Source: Streptomyces sp. sk2.1 | Lineage (GTDB): Bacteria; Actinomycetota; Actinomycetes; Streptomycetales; Streptomycetaceae | NCBI RefSeq assembly: GCF_008120935.1 | Contig: NZ_RDBO01000077.1 | Span: 1,997,581-2,057,381 of the forward strand | DNA: 59,801 nt | Direction: 5' to 3' | In this document: piece by piece, positions 1-8,264 of the stretch | Layout of the letters: every line of letters begins with the position of its first letter | Position numbering within the stretch: position 1 is the stretch's first letter | Notes under the pieces: generated by a model | What the model was told of the DNA's origin: nothing | Databases searched by the model: none | The model's input: only the letters and a program-made list of their open reading frames with translations | Made by a program: the position numbers and the translations under genes

Positions 1-71
1 CCAGAAGCACCGCAACGGCCGACGCGGCGCTCCGCAAGGGACGCACACCTGGAGCTTCTGCCCGATATTTC

Positions 72-347
72 ATGACAAGAGATCTCATGGCGGAAGGTGT
101 ATCGTCACGCCGCGCCGTCCGGCGGATCCTGCGCGTGCTCCGTCCCGGCCACGACATCCCCCTGCCCGCACCCGGCACCACCACACCCGTCAAAACCCCA
201 CCCGGCCTCTCCTTCAAACACATCACCCCACCACCCCCACAACAACAGATGCCACACCCACAAACCACCCCGGCACGCCCCGCCACCGACCTGCCCGGCC
301 CGGTCGACCCGTCCCACTACCGACTCCCGGCACCGACCACCCACTGA
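72..347 (+). CDS. Doubtful short proline-rich ORF at the left edge
   Basis: I do not recognise this. The frame is open from base 3, so it could be the 3' end of a gene entering from the left, or a short gene starting at ATG 72 or ATG 87. The N-terminal half is basic (SSRRAVRRILRVLRPG) and the rest is Pro/Thr/His-rich without domains. Third codon positions carry many A (CCA, ACA, AAA, CAA), unlike the genes around it, so it may be a remnant or non-coding. No strong ribosome binding site precedes either ATG. The rest of 1-433 shows nothing else. Confidence 0.2.
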   Translation: MTRDLMAEGVSSRRAVRRILRVLRPGHDIPLPAPGTTTPVKTPPGLSFKHITPPPPQQQMPHPQTTPARPATDLPGPVDPSHYRLPAPTTH

Positions 348-433
348 ACACCCCTCAGACCGGCGTCCGTGCGCCCCGCTTCGCCCTTTCTCGCCCCGCT
401 TTCCCCTCACCCAGCCGATCCGGAGAAACTCTG

Positions 434-1252
434 GTGCCCGTACTGACCCGTCCTCGACGGACCGTCCCGTCGAAGAAGCTGCGCATCGTCCTGCTCGCCC
501 TCGCCGGACTCGGCCTCATCGGTGCCACGGCGTTCATGGTCCTGTCGAAACAGGAAGGACCGCGCCCCGTCACCCTCGATGAGGCCCAGCGGCTGGCACT
601 GGCCCGCTTCACCATGTACGAGGCCGGAACCGTGAAGGTCGATGCCACCGTCAAGGGCGGCGGGGGCACCACGACGGTGCACGGCCTGGTCGACTACCGC
701 GCGCGGCACGCCGTCGGCCGGTACGCCGCGACCCGGGCCGGCGGCACGGAGTCCGGGATGATCGCCTGGGACGCCACCGGACTCGCTGTCCTCTCCGACC
801 CCGACCCTGCTCCTGCCTCCGCCTCCGCGCACGGCGCCGACGGCGTGGCGGCGATCGTGAAGGCGGCCGCCGCCGCGAAACCGCGCTCCTGGTCGCCCCG
901 CGCCTATACCGGGGACCCGCTCGACAGCGCGCTGCGCCTGATGATGTCGCTGGCGGCCGACCGCCCCGAAAACCCCCAACTGCTGACCCAGTCGGGCCCG
1001 CAGCACCTGCGCGAGGAGACTCTCGGCGGCACCGCCTACGCGGTCTTCTCCGGCCCCAGGCGCAGCGGCGGCGCCCGTGACAGCCGCTCACCACTGACGT
1101 ACTGGGTCGACGGGGAAGGGCGGCTCGGCCGCATGGAGGCCCGCATCGCATCGTTGCCGGATCCGGCCCGCATGGACTTCGCCCCCGCGCCGGCCGGCCT
1201 GCGCGTCCCCACCCGGCCCTGGCCGGAAGGCCCCAGGCCCCCGCAGTCCTGA
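434..1252 (+). CDS. Membrane-anchored unknown protein
   Basis: The product is 272 aa. It has a basic N-terminus and one hydrophobic segment at about residues 17-37 (RIVLLALAGLGLIGATAFMV) with no following signal-peptidase or lipobox site, so it is probably an extracellular protein held by an N-terminal anchor. The remainder alternates short beta-like stretches (TVKVDATVKGGG, VHGLVDYRARHAVGRYA) and resembles in outline the LolA/LppX-type folds of actinobacterial envelope proteins, but I cannot assign a family. Start GTG 434 is preceded by GGAGA at 422-426. It is monocistronic and convergent with the L,D-transpeptidase gene, with a strong hairpin between them. Confidence 0.7.
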   Translation: MPVLTRPRRTVPSKKLRIVLLALAGLGLIGATAFMVLSKQEGPRPVTLDEAQRLALARFTMYEAGTVKVDATVKGGGGTTTVHGLVDYRARHAVGRYAATRAGGTESGMIAWDATGLAVLSDPDPAPASASAHGADGVAAIVKAAAAAKPRSWSPRAYTGDPLDSALRLMMSLAADRPENPQLLTQSGPQHLREETLGGTAYAVFSGPRRSGGARDSRSPLTYWVDGEGRLGRMEARIASLPDPARMDFAPAPAGLRVPTRPWPEGPRPPQS

Positions 1253-1275
1253 GCCGTCGCGGGATGCGGGCCGGC

Positions 1276-1358
1276 CCGTCGCGCGGGACCGGCCGACGGG
1301 CCACTGCGCGGGACCGGCCGAAAGACCGTCGCTCGGGGCCGGCCGAAAGACCACTGCA
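1276..1358. repeat. 25-bp tandem repeat, three copies plus a partial
   Basis: Units lie at 1276-1300, 1301-1325 and 1326-1350, with a partial fourth unit from 1351. Each contains GGACCGGCCGA or GGGCCGGCCGA, and unit starts alternate between CCGTCG and CCACTG. The array sits between the stop codon of the 434-1252 gene and the intergenic hairpin. Confidence 0.8.
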
Positions 1359-1384
1359 CGGCCGTGAAGGGATCACGGCCGTGC
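1356..1384. terminator. Hairpin between convergent genes
   Basis: Perfect 12-bp arms GCACGGCCGTGA / TCACGGCCGTGC with a 5-nt loop (AGGGA). There is no T-run, as is usual for streptomycete terminators. It can serve both the gene ending at 1252 and the one ending at 1477. Confidence 0.7.
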
Positions 1385-1476
1385 GGTGACGAGTGGCGTC
1401 CGCACGCGACGGCGTCTGCGCGTGACGCGTTCTCCCACCGTGCGGCGGCCGGGAAGAGCCCGGCCCGGCCCCGGGG

Positions 1477-2298
1477 TCAGTCCAGTTGCTCCGGGCCGAG
1501 AGCCGGAATGCCGTCGGAGCCGAACCCTTCTCCCACCAACTGGTCGTCGTTCTTCGCGGCGGTGCTCTTCAAGGCGCGAATGGGCTGCTTGCGGCCGTAG
1601 ATGTAGAGCCGGTCCCCGATCTCCAGCAGATCGAACAGCCGCTTCGCGTCCTTCACGTACATGTTGACGCAGCCGGCGGAGCCGGACTGGAACAGGTCCA
1701 CTTCGGTGCCGTGGAGCGCCTGGCCGCCGTTGAAGAACTGGGAGTAGGGCATGGGCGCGTTGTCGTAGATCGTGGAGAAGAAGGTCTTGTTCTTCTGGTA
1801 GACGCGCTGCCATCCGGTGCGCGTCTCAAGTCCGGGCCGGCCGCTGCGGATGGGGACGGGCGCGAAGATCACCTTGTCCTCCTTCTGCACCCACAGGATC
1901 TGCCGCGACAGGTCGACGCAGGTCACGCGGTAGGACTTGACCGGGCACTCCTTGGCCGCGTTGGGGTTCTCGCGCACCTCGAACACCAGCAGCATCCGGT
2001 ACGTGCGCAGGTCGGCCGCGCCGTTGACGGGCGTGGTGCCGATGCGCTCCTGCAGTTCCTTGATGGCGAGGCAGTCCTCCCCGGACATCCTGCCGTCCTG
2101 CGGGAGCCCGAGCTTCTTCTCCAACTGCCACTGGTAGGGGCCGGTCTCCGCGTCGCATTCGGCCGCGGGGGGTTCGCCCTCGGGTGCCGATGCGGCGTGC
2201 GACGCGGGGGCGGCGTACAGGCCGACCGCGGAGCCTCCGGTGGCGAGGACGAGGAGGGCGCACACGGAACGGAGTTCCGTTGCGAATCCAACGGTCAC
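1477..2298 (-). CDS. Secreted L,D-transpeptidase (YkuD domain)
   Basis: The product is 273 aa. An N-terminal hydrophobic segment (VCALLVLATGGSAVGLYAA) acts as a signal sequence or anchor. A Cys-containing middle region resembling a peptidoglycan-binding helical domain follows, then a YkuD/L,D-transpeptidase catalytic domain at about residues 125-240. The active-site pattern is visible: HGTEV with His196, then SGSAGCVNM with the nucleophile Cys210. L,D-transpeptidases make 3-3 crosslinks in peptidoglycan outside the membrane. I chose GTG 2298 because GGGAG lies 6 nt upstream; the frame extends further upstream but without a better start. It is divergent from the surface-protein gene at 2938, which suggests an envelope context. 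Confidence 0.85.
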   Translation of the reverse strand: MTVGFATELRSVCALLVLATGGSAVGLYAAPASHAASAPEGEPPAAECDAETGPYQWQLEKKLGLPQDGRMSGEDCLAIKELQERIGTTPVNGAADLRTYRMLLVFEVRENPNAAKECPVKSYRVTCVDLSRQILWVQKEDKVIFAPVPIRSGRPGLETRTGWQRVYQKNKTFFSTIYDNAPMPYSQFFNGGQALHGTEVDLFQSGSAGCVNMYVKDAKRLFDLLEIGDRLYIYGRKQPIRALKSTAAKNDDQLVGEGFGSDGIPALGPEQLD

Positions 2299-2937
2299 GT
2301 CATCTCCCTGATAGTCGGTTGCCGGTCGCGGTGGCACCGTGTCCGGATTCCCTTTTCAACTATCCGTGACGGTCCCTCATCCGCCACGCGGAGTACGCCG
2401 TTGGGGGCCCGATGAATTCCGGTCAAGGGGCGGCGGGAGGTCGGCGGTTGGCAAAGAGCCCCGCGAGGGGATGTCCGGCGGGCCCGTCTCCGGAACTCCG
2501 GACAATTACCGGATCATTGAGGGGCGGTCCGGGGTTCGCGATATCGAAATGCCCCGTCGCGGGGCGAAAACGCTCCGGGGTCGGGACCGGGCGTCCGAGT
2601 CGTGCGGCGGAGCGCGGGGTGGCACCCGAAATGCGAGGTGAGCCGTGCTGTGGACACCGGTGGCCGGAGGTGGAGAGAGGGCGCTCCTACCTCATGCGGC
2701 GAGGTGTCAGTACTCCGGGGCGCGGGGAAAAGCAGTCGTACGGTTTTCCGTCGCGTCACGGAACCCGGACTGATCTGCGACGCTTCGGCAACCGGTGGAA
2801 CTTCGGAACTGTTTCGGTGCATCGGCCTATCGGGTTCTTCTCTCTCCTTCCCTCGGGGCTTGATTGAGTGGCGATTTATTTTCCGCTTATATACGGCACC
2901 TATCCGTTGTTTCGTGGAACCACAGAAGGGCTGACGT
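2299..2937. other. Divergent intergenic region, 639 bp
   Basis: No convincing gene is present; short ORFs here lack the codon bias of the neighbours. The right end (2865-2925) is AT-richer than its surroundings and probably holds the promoter of the 2938 gene, but I could not fix -35 and -10 boxes. A short palindrome TCCGGA-AC-TCCGGA lies at 2489-2502. Confidence 0.4.
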
Positions 2938-5541
2938 GTGACAACGAAGAAGGGCAGAGCGGCTGCCAGAGCCGGAGGGTTGGCAGCGCTGTCGGCGAGC
3001 GTCGCGGTCACCGCCGTGCTGCCCGCCGCCTCGGCGGCGGTCGCCGACGCCGGGGACGGCAGCCTGACGGTACGTGTCGTGCGCGAGGTGAACGCGAACG
3101 GCAAGTGGGACGACGTCCTGGAGCCCGGACTGGGCGGAGTGAAGGTGGTGCTCACCGACACCGCGGGCGCCTCCGTGACCGGCACCACCGAAGCGGACGG
3201 CACGGTCCGTCTGGTGCCGGGTGATCGGCTCGCGGGCGGCAAGTACCGTGTCGAGGTCAAGAACCCCGAGCCGGGAATCCTCTTCCCGGGGTTCGCGCTG
3301 CCCAAGGACGACCTGGGCGACCCGAGGACCCTGTCGTCCGATGTCGAGTTCGTCGACCTGGCCGGCGGCCGGAACGCCGAGGTGACCACCTCGTTCTGGA
3401 ACCCCGGCGACTACTGCCAGAAGAACGCCGACCTGGTCACCGCCTGCATCAAGAGCGACGTACCGGGAATGAGCGACCCGGCGACGGCGCGGACCCTGGT
3501 CTCCCACCCCTACAACGCGCGCGGCAACGACGCGGAGACCACGGACCTCTCCACCAAGGCCCAGACCGGGTCGCTGTGGGGCATCGGCTACAGCAAGCAG
3601 AAGAAGTGGATCTTCTCGTCCGCCTTCGCCAAGCGCGGTGCGAACTACGGGCCCGGAGGCCCCGGCGCGATCTACCTGAGCGACCGGAGCACGGGAGAAC
3701 TGAGCCGGTTCACCACCGTGCCGGACGCCGGCAGCACCCCGCACGACGCCGACACCGACATGGACCTCGCCTTCCGCACCGTGGTGGGCAAGGAGTCGCT
3801 GGGCGACGTCGACGTGAGCGAGGACGGCGAGGACCTGTACGTCGTCAACCTCAAGGACAAGAAGCTCTACCGCTACGACGCCACCGGGAAGACCGCGTCC
3901 GCGCCCAGGGCGTCGTACCCGATTCCCGACCCGGGGTGCTCCTCCGCGGGCGACTGGCGCCCCTTCGGCCTCGGCATCCAGGACGGCACCGTCTACGTCG
4001 GCGGTGTCTGCTCCGGTGAGTCCACGCAGAACCGTGACGACCTGCGGGCGGTCATCCAGACCTTCGCCCCGGCCTCCGGCAGCTTCACCGGCACGGTGAT
4101 GAACGAGAAGCTCACCTACCCCCGCGGCCGGGCGAACCTCCCCGGCCCCTGCTACGGCGACAAGTGGTACCCGTGGCGCACCACCGTCCCGAACACCCAG
4201 GACGGAGCGGACTGCAAGTCGGCCCAGGAGATGGCCAGGGAGGTGCCGAACCCGACGCCGCTGCTGTCGGACATCGTGGTGGACACCGACGGCGAGCTGA
4301 TCCTCGGCTTCCGCGACCGCTACGCCGACCAGTACGGCAGCTACATCGTGTACGAGGCGGGCAGCCCGCGCACCGTGCAGACCTTCGCGGGCGGTGACCT
4401 CAACCGCGCGTGCAAGAAGGGCGGCACGTTCGTCCTGGACGCCAACGGCGGCTGCGCCGACAACGCCACCCCCGCCAACAGCGGGAACCAGGCGGAGGAC
4501 GTCAAGGAGTTCTACCCCGGTGAATTCCGGCTGGGCGGCTACCACCAGGAGGCGGCCCTCGGCGGTGTGACGCTGTCCAAGGTCGAGGAGACCGTCGCCG
4601 CCGCGGTGTACGACCCGGTCGACGTCGTCCACACCTCGGGCACGGGCTTCTTCGACCGTGCGGACGGCACCGTCGCCGCGGGCATGGGCAACCAGCTGAC
4701 CAACTCGTTCGGCAAGGCCGGCGGCCTGGGCGACCTCGAAGTGCTGTGCGACGAGGCGCCGTTCCAGATCGGCAACCGCGTCTGGTACGACAACGGCAAG
4801 AACATGAAGGACGGCCGGCAGGACCCGGACGAGAAGCCGGTCGCGGGTGCCACGGTCAACCTCTACGACCGCGCGGGCAAGAAGATCGCGACGACGAAGA
4901 CCAACGCGCGGGGCGAGTACTACTTCGACTCCACACTGGTCAAGAACGTCGAGCCCGAGGACTGGGGCGCCGGCCGCGAGTACGTGGTACGGATGGACAA
5001 CCCGGCCGACTACGAGCCGGGAGGTCCGCTCGACGGCTGGATGCCCACCCAGTTCGACCAGGGCGACACGGCGGCCAACTCCAAGGGCAGGACCGGTCCG
5101 GGCGAGGACGCGTACCCCTTCTACGGCTTCTCCGCGGGCGGCCCCGGCGAGAACGACCACGACATCGACTTCGGTTTCGTCGAGCCGACGCGCATCGTCC
5201 TCACCAAGAAGGACAGCCGCACCGGTGAGGCGGTGCTCGGCGCCGTCTTCCAGCTGTGGCGGGAGAGCAACGGCAGGCCCGGCCTCCAGCGCACCGGCCC
5301 CGACCGCGACACCCGGGCCGACGCCGGCTGCGCGACCGACTCCCGCGGCACGTGCACGTTCACACGCATCCAGGTCGGCTCCTACTACCTGGTCGAGACC
5401 GATGTGCCCGAGGGGTACCTGAAGCCCGAGAACCCCGTCACCCCGCTGGAGGTCACCACGCGCAACTGCAAGAACAACCCGCTCGAGGTCACCCTCACCA
5501 ACAAGCCCGGTGAGCCCGGAAAGAAGAACGGGCAGCGGTAG
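2938..5541 (+). CDS. Large secreted SdrD/SpaA-type surface protein
   Basis: The product is 867 aa with a signal peptide (about residues 1-35, ending in an Ala-rich stretch). An SdrD B-like beta-sandwich follows (VREVNANGKWDDVLEPGLGG), then a long central region of beta-propeller-like or unknown fold. Next is a second SdrD B-like domain (IGNRVWYDNGKNMKDGRQDP) and a C-terminal SpaA/prealbumin-like domain (LTKKDSRTGEAVLGAVFQLW, then YYLVETDVPEGYL). These modules are known from adhesins and pilins of Gram-positive bacteria. The chain ends at NKPGEPGKKNGQR with no LPXTG/LAXTG sorting signal, no C-terminal membrane segment and no charged tail, so it should be released or held non-covalently. Start GTG 2938 has GAAGGG 7 nt upstream. 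A strong terminator follows. Confidence 0.85.
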   Translation: MTTKKGRAAARAGGLAALSASVAVTAVLPAASAAVADAGDGSLTVRVVREVNANGKWDDVLEPGLGGVKVVLTDTAGASVTGTTEADGTVRLVPGDRLAGGKYRVEVKNPEPGILFPGFALPKDDLGDPRTLSSDVEFVDLAGGRNAEVTTSFWNPGDYCQKNADLVTACIKSDVPGMSDPATARTLVSHPYNARGNDAETTDLSTKAQTGSLWGIGYSKQKKWIFSSAFAKRGANYGPGGPGAIYLSDRSTGELSRFTTVPDAGSTPHDADTDMDLAFRTVVGKESLGDVDVSEDGEDLYVVNLKDKKLYRYDATGKTASAPRASYPIPDPGCSSAGDWRPFGLGIQDGTVYVGGVCSGESTQNRDDLRAVIQTFAPASGSFTGTVMNEKLTYPRGRANLPGPCYGDKWYPWRTTVPNTQDGADCKSAQEMAREVPNPTPLLSDIVVDTDGELILGFRDRYADQYGSYIVYEAGSPRTVQTFAGGDLNRACKKGGTFVLDANGGCADNATPANSGNQAEDVKEFYPGEFRLGGYHQEAALGGVTLSKVEETVAAAVYDPVDVVHTSGTGFFDRADGTVAAGMGNQLTNSFGKAGGLGDLEVLCDEAPFQIGNRVWYDNGKNMKDGRQDPDEKPVAGATVNLYDRAGKKIATTKTNARGEYYFDSTLVKNVEPEDWGAGREYVVRMDNPADYEPGGPLDGWMPTQFDQGDTAANSKGRTGPGEDAYPFYGFSAGGPGENDHDIDFGFVEPTRIVLTKKDSRTGEAVLGAVFQLWRESNGRPGLQRTGPDRDTRADAGCATDSRGTCTFTRIQVGSYYLVETDVPEGYLKPENPVTPLEVTTRNCKNNPLEVTLTNKPGEPGKKNGQR

Positions 5542-5620
5542 ACCCACGCGGTCCGGAAGGCCCGGAGCACGACCCGACCCTCCCGGCAGGCACAACCCGC
5601 CGACGGACCGCAGGCACCGA

Positions 5621-5656
5621 CGCCGGCCCCCGGAGCACGAGCTCCGGGGGCCGGCG
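5621..5656. terminator. Rho-independent-like hairpin
   Basis: Perfect 16-bp GC-rich arms (CGCCGGCCCCCGGAGC and its complement) around a 4-nt loop ACGA, 80 bp after the surface-protein stop. No other gene is visible between 5542 and 6049; the rest of that stretch holds only the operator at 5965. Confidence 0.8.
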
Positions 5657-5964
5657 CCGTCCGGGGACCGGGTGGTTCCCGCGCGTTTTCGGGGCAGCGC
5701 CCCTTCGGCCGGCCGTCACATCGCCCCGGAGCCGCGCCGCCCCTTCGCGGTACTCCTTCACGGGGCGGTGGGGGCGTCGTCGGGCGGGGTGTCCATCAAG
5801 GCCGGCGGAGCGGGTGCTCCGGAGCCCGCCCGTCACCGTTCGGCCCCCGACGCGGGGGAACGGTTCCAGTTGTTTCCCGCCTGCCTGCCCGCCCGCCCGC
5901 TCGTTCCGGACGGCGTGGTCGAACCCCCTTGAGGTGTGCCGCGGTTGAGGCGACCGCCGCTATT

Positions 5965-5984
5965 CTTCTACAGTTGTGTAGAAG
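5965..5984. promoter_or_regulatory. BlaI-type operator, copy 1
   Basis: Inverted repeat with 8-bp arms, CTTCTACA-GTTG-TGTAGAAG. It is the most symmetric of four sites sharing TCTACA-N4-TGTAGA in this region. A plausible promoter overlaps it: TTGAGG at 5945-5950, an 18-bp spacer, and TACAGT at 5969-5974 inside the operator. It lies 65 bp upstream of the 6050 start. TACA/TGTA half-sites are the hallmark of BlaI/MecI/CopY repressors. Confidence 0.7.
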
Positions 5985-6049
5985 GTGCGGGGAGGGGTGC
6001 GTGCGCGCTCTGGTTCCCCGTGCCCGTCCATTGCTTCTGGGAGGGTGTC

Positions 6050-6271
6050 ATGGCTTCGATCGACCTGGACAAGGTGCTGGACAAGGCGTGGGCGGACAAG
6101 AGCCTGCCCGAGATCCTCGCGGCTCCGGTCGCCGCGCTCAAGGGGGTGTCCGACCGGGACGGCGAACTCCTCCAGGAGGCGTTCGGGGTCAAGACGGTCT
6201 CCGACCTCGCGGAACTGAAGTACGCGCGCTGGGCCCAGGCGCTCGCCGCGCTCGACGTCGCCCCGAAGTAG
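6050..6271 (+). CDS. Small helix-hairpin-helix-like protein
   Basis: The product is 73 aa. The stretch LKGVSDRDGELLQEAFGVKT resembles the helix-hairpin-helix module of DUF4332-like and DNA-binding proteins (a Gly-turn between two helices, then a 'TVSDLAEL' helix). It is acidic and Cys-free with no signal peptide, so it is probably cytoplasmic. Start ATG 6050 has GGGAGGG just upstream; an in-frame extension to 5936 would run across the operator and is unlikely. Its promoter carries a perfect BlaI-type operator, so it is probably part of the regulon controlled from 8265-8660. The function is unknown; DNA binding or a protein-protein adaptor are both possible. Confidence 0.75.
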   Translation: MASIDLDKVLDKAWADKSLPEILAAPVAALKGVSDRDGELLQEAFGVKTVSDLAELKYARWAQALAALDVAPK

Positions 6272-6388
6272 TCCGGCCGGCCGTCATCGGTGCCCTTCGC
6301 CTCCGCGGGGGCGTCGATGCGGTCGAGGGCCGGTCGGCGGACACGCGCCGGAAAGGCCACGATCCTTTTGTCCTCCGAGGTGTCGACC

Positions 6389-6613
6389 GTGCCGATCGAT
6401 GAAACCGTGTGGGAAACCGCCCTGCTCGACGGCGGGCCCGCTGACGGCGTGCGCGTCCGTGTGGCGGGACGGCCCGATGTGATTCAGGTGACCCGTCCGT
6501 GCGAGGTGGAGCCCCCGCACGGTCATGTGCGTGCGGCTGCTTTCTATGTCTACCGGCGGAGCGGTCATGAGCCCGAGGGGCTGCGCTACGGCTTCGATCC
6601 GGCGAGCCCCTGA
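6389..6613 (+). CDS. Small hypothetical protein
   Basis: The product is 74 aa. It has no signal peptide or membrane segment and has a beta-rich look (DGVRVRVAGRPDVIQVTRPC, AAAFYVYRRSG) ending LRYGFDPASP. I do not recognise a named domain, but the high GC3 and the clean GAGG at 6377-6380 eight bases before GTG 6389 support coding; GTG 6380 is an alternative start. It lies 117 bp after the 6050 gene on the same strand without an obvious terminator between, so the two may be cotranscribed from the BlaI-type operator/promoter. It is convergent with the ArsR-type gene. Confidence 0.6.
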   Translation: MPIDETVWETALLDGGPADGVRVRVAGRPDVIQVTRPCEVEPPHGHVRAAAFYVYRRSGHEPEGLRYGFDPASP

Positions 6614-6654
6614 GACCGATGGGGCTGTCGCGCCGCGGTGCGGGCGCTCTGCGG

Positions 6655-7008
6655 TCAGGGGGCGCTCCGGCAGGGAGCGATTGCCGGGGCGGGCTGCGCG
6701 GAGAGCTGTTCGGCCACGAGCCGTATCACGGTGAGGGTGGCGGGGGCTTCGATGAAGTAGACCTGGCGCCGCCCGTCCCTGCGGGCACCGACGAGCCCGG
6801 CTCTCTTGAGGGCGGCAAGGTGCTGACTGATGGTGGAGGGTGCCCCGCCGACCTGGTCCAAGAGGTCCGTCACGTTGGTTTCCCCCTGTGCCAGGGCCTG
6901 AAGGATGCGCAGGCGCGCCGGGGAGGCCAGGAGTCCGAAGGTCGCGGCTGTCTGCTCCAGGGTCTTGTCGGGTGCACCCCCGAGAGCGCCTCTGTCGTCC
7001 GCCGTCAC
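6655..7008 (-). CDS. ArsR-family winged-helix regulator
   Basis: The product is 117 aa. The winged helix covers residues 20-90: LLASPARLRILQAL, then the recognition region APSTISQHLAALKRAGLV and the wing RRDGRRQVYF. The metal-binding ELCVC motif of ArsR/SmtB metal sensors is replaced by VTDLL, and the only Cys is residue 113, so it is probably not a classical thiolate metal sensor. Start GTG 7008 has GGGGGA upstream. A BlaI-type operator lies about 100 bp upstream, and the preceding gene on this strand ends in a strong hairpin, so it has its own regulated promoter. It would be a second-tier regulator in the BlaI circuit. Confidence 0.85.
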   Translation of the reverse strand: MTADDRGALGGAPDKTLEQTAATFGLLASPARLRILQALAQGETNVTDLLDQVGGAPSTISQHLAALKRAGLVGARRDGRRQVYFIEAPATLTVIRLVAEQLSAQPAPAIAPCRSAP

Positions 7009-7109
7009 CTGCTCGTCCCCCTCTCCGGCCGACGGCGGCGCGCGCTGTCCGGATCTGCGCGCGCTGCTCGGCTCCGGCTCGTTCCGGGGCGGTCCTCCCG
7101 CCCCGTGCT

Positions 7110-7125
7110 TCTACATGAATGTAGA
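7110..7125. promoter_or_regulatory. BlaI-type operator, copy 2
   Basis: TCTACA-TGAA-TGTAGA, 6-bp perfect arms, about 100 bp upstream of the ArsR-family start on the minus strand. This is the only notable element in 7009-7330 besides the hairpin at 7295. Confidence 0.7.
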
Positions 7126-7294
7126 TGACCTGAGGGTATACGGCCCGAAGTGCCGAACCGCACACGCGAGGTGAAGGGGCGGACGCAGGCGCCGGCCGCG
7201 CGAAGTGCGCCTTCCGTTTCGTGAGCGGGGCGGATCGGCGTGCTGTGGCCGATCGCCGCTTCGGAGCGGTTCACGGCCCGTTCCTGACCGGCCG

Positions 7295-7327
7295 GTCGGG
7301 GCGAGGGGGCGTTCCCCTCGCCCCGAC
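7295..7327. terminator. Terminator of the repressor/peptidase operon
   Basis: Perfect 14-bp arms GTCGGGGCGAGGGG / CCCCTCGCCCCGAC with a 5-nt loop, starting 3 bp after the stop codon of the M56 peptidase gene (minus strand). It isolates that operon from the ArsR gene. Confidence 0.8.
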
Positions 7328-7330
7328 GGG

Positions 7331-8260
7331 TCAGATGGGGGTGGCGGCCTGCAGGATGAGGACGAGGGTGAGCGCCGCGTTCGCCGACGACAGCGCCGAC
7401 ACGGCCGCGCCCGCCGCGGCTCCCCAGGCGGCCAGCCCGACGGTGGTGAACACCGGCGGCCAGATCCGCGTGGTGGGAGCCGGTCCGAGCAGGGCCGCCA
7501 CCCGCCGCGGCACCGGCCCCGCGGCGGCGAAGTGGGCGAGCGTCGCCACGGGCGCGCCCTGGGAGAACAGGGCGGACTTGCCGACCGCCACGGCCACGGT
7601 TCGGCGGCTGCCGACCGCGAGTGCCGCCTCCTCGTCCGCCCATCGCTCCGCGGAGTAGGCGACGGCGGTGCGCAGCGGGCGCAGGAACGGGTTCGCGCGC
7701 GCCGCGAGTTGCACGGTGAGCAGGAAACGGTGGTGGCGGCGGGCCAGATGGGCCCGCTCGTGGGCGAACAGGGCCCGTCGCTCGGGTCCGTTCAGCCCGG
7801 CCAGCATCCCGGTGGTGACGACGATCCTGTTCCGCCTGCCGGGCAGGGCGTAGGCGTACGGGACGTGGTCGGGGAGCACCGCCACGGATGTGCTGGGCAG
7901 GCCGGACAGGGCGTGCTCGGCCCGTCGCCGCACCCGGTGGTGCCGCCACACGGCCTGCGCGCACGCGGCGAGCACGGCGAGCAGGGCCGGAATGGCGGCG
8001 CGGCCGGCCACCTCGTCGTAGGGAACGGCTTTGCGCACCTCCGGGTCCGACCAGCCGTCCGGGAGCGGGTTGCCGGGCAACTGCGCGGTGCCGACCACCA
8101 TCAGCAGGGCCAGGCACAGCGTGCTGCACACCGCGAGCACGGCTGCGGCGCCCGTCAGCAACCAGGTCGCGGTCCTGGGGTGCAGGTGTTGCTCGGCGAG
8201 GCGCGCGATCGGCCATGCCGTCAAGGGCAGTACCAGAGGAAGGAAGACGAAGACCCCCAT
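7331..8260 (-). CDS. M56 (BlaR1/MecR1-like) membrane metallopeptidase
   Basis: The product is 309 aa. Hydrophobic segments lie at about residues 2-20, 32-58, 88-106 and 270-304. The cytoplasmic zinc-protease motif is FAHERAHLARRHH (His167-Glu168-x-x-His171), with the third-ligand region SAERWADEEA at 203-212. Family members pass an envelope signal by cleaving the partner BlaI repressor. Unlike staphylococcal BlaR1 there is no C-terminal penicillin-binding sensor domain; the chain ends just after the last membrane helix, so the signal must be sensed by the membrane part or by another protein. It starts 4 bp after the blaI stop, so translation is probably coupled. What it senses is unknown. Confidence 0.85.
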   Translation of the reverse strand: MGVFVFLPLVLPLTAWPIARLAEQHLHPRTATWLLTGAAAVLAVCSTLCLALLMVVGTAQLPGNPLPDGWSDPEVRKAVPYDEVAGRAAIPALLAVLAACAQAVWRHHRVRRRAEHALSGLPSTSVAVLPDHVPYAYALPGRRNRIVVTTGMLAGLNGPERRALFAHERAHLARRHHRFLLTVQLAARANPFLRPLRTAVAYSAERWADEEAALAVGSRRTVAVAVGKSALFSQGAPVATLAHFAAAGPVPRRVAALLGPAPTTRIWPPVFTTVGLAAWGAAAGAAVSALSSANAALTLVLILQAATPI

Positions 8261-8264
8261 GCGG

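Noticed and set aside
2860..2893. TTGATT...TATATA as promoter of the surface-protein gene
   Set aside because: The spacer between the hexamers is 22 bp, too long for a normal sigma-70-type promoter.
2887..5595. A 902-codon minus-strand frame opposite the surface protein
   Set aside because: Composition is Val/Gly/Arg/Leu-rich antisense of a gene with clear SdrD/SpaA domains; no motif or ribosome site of its own.
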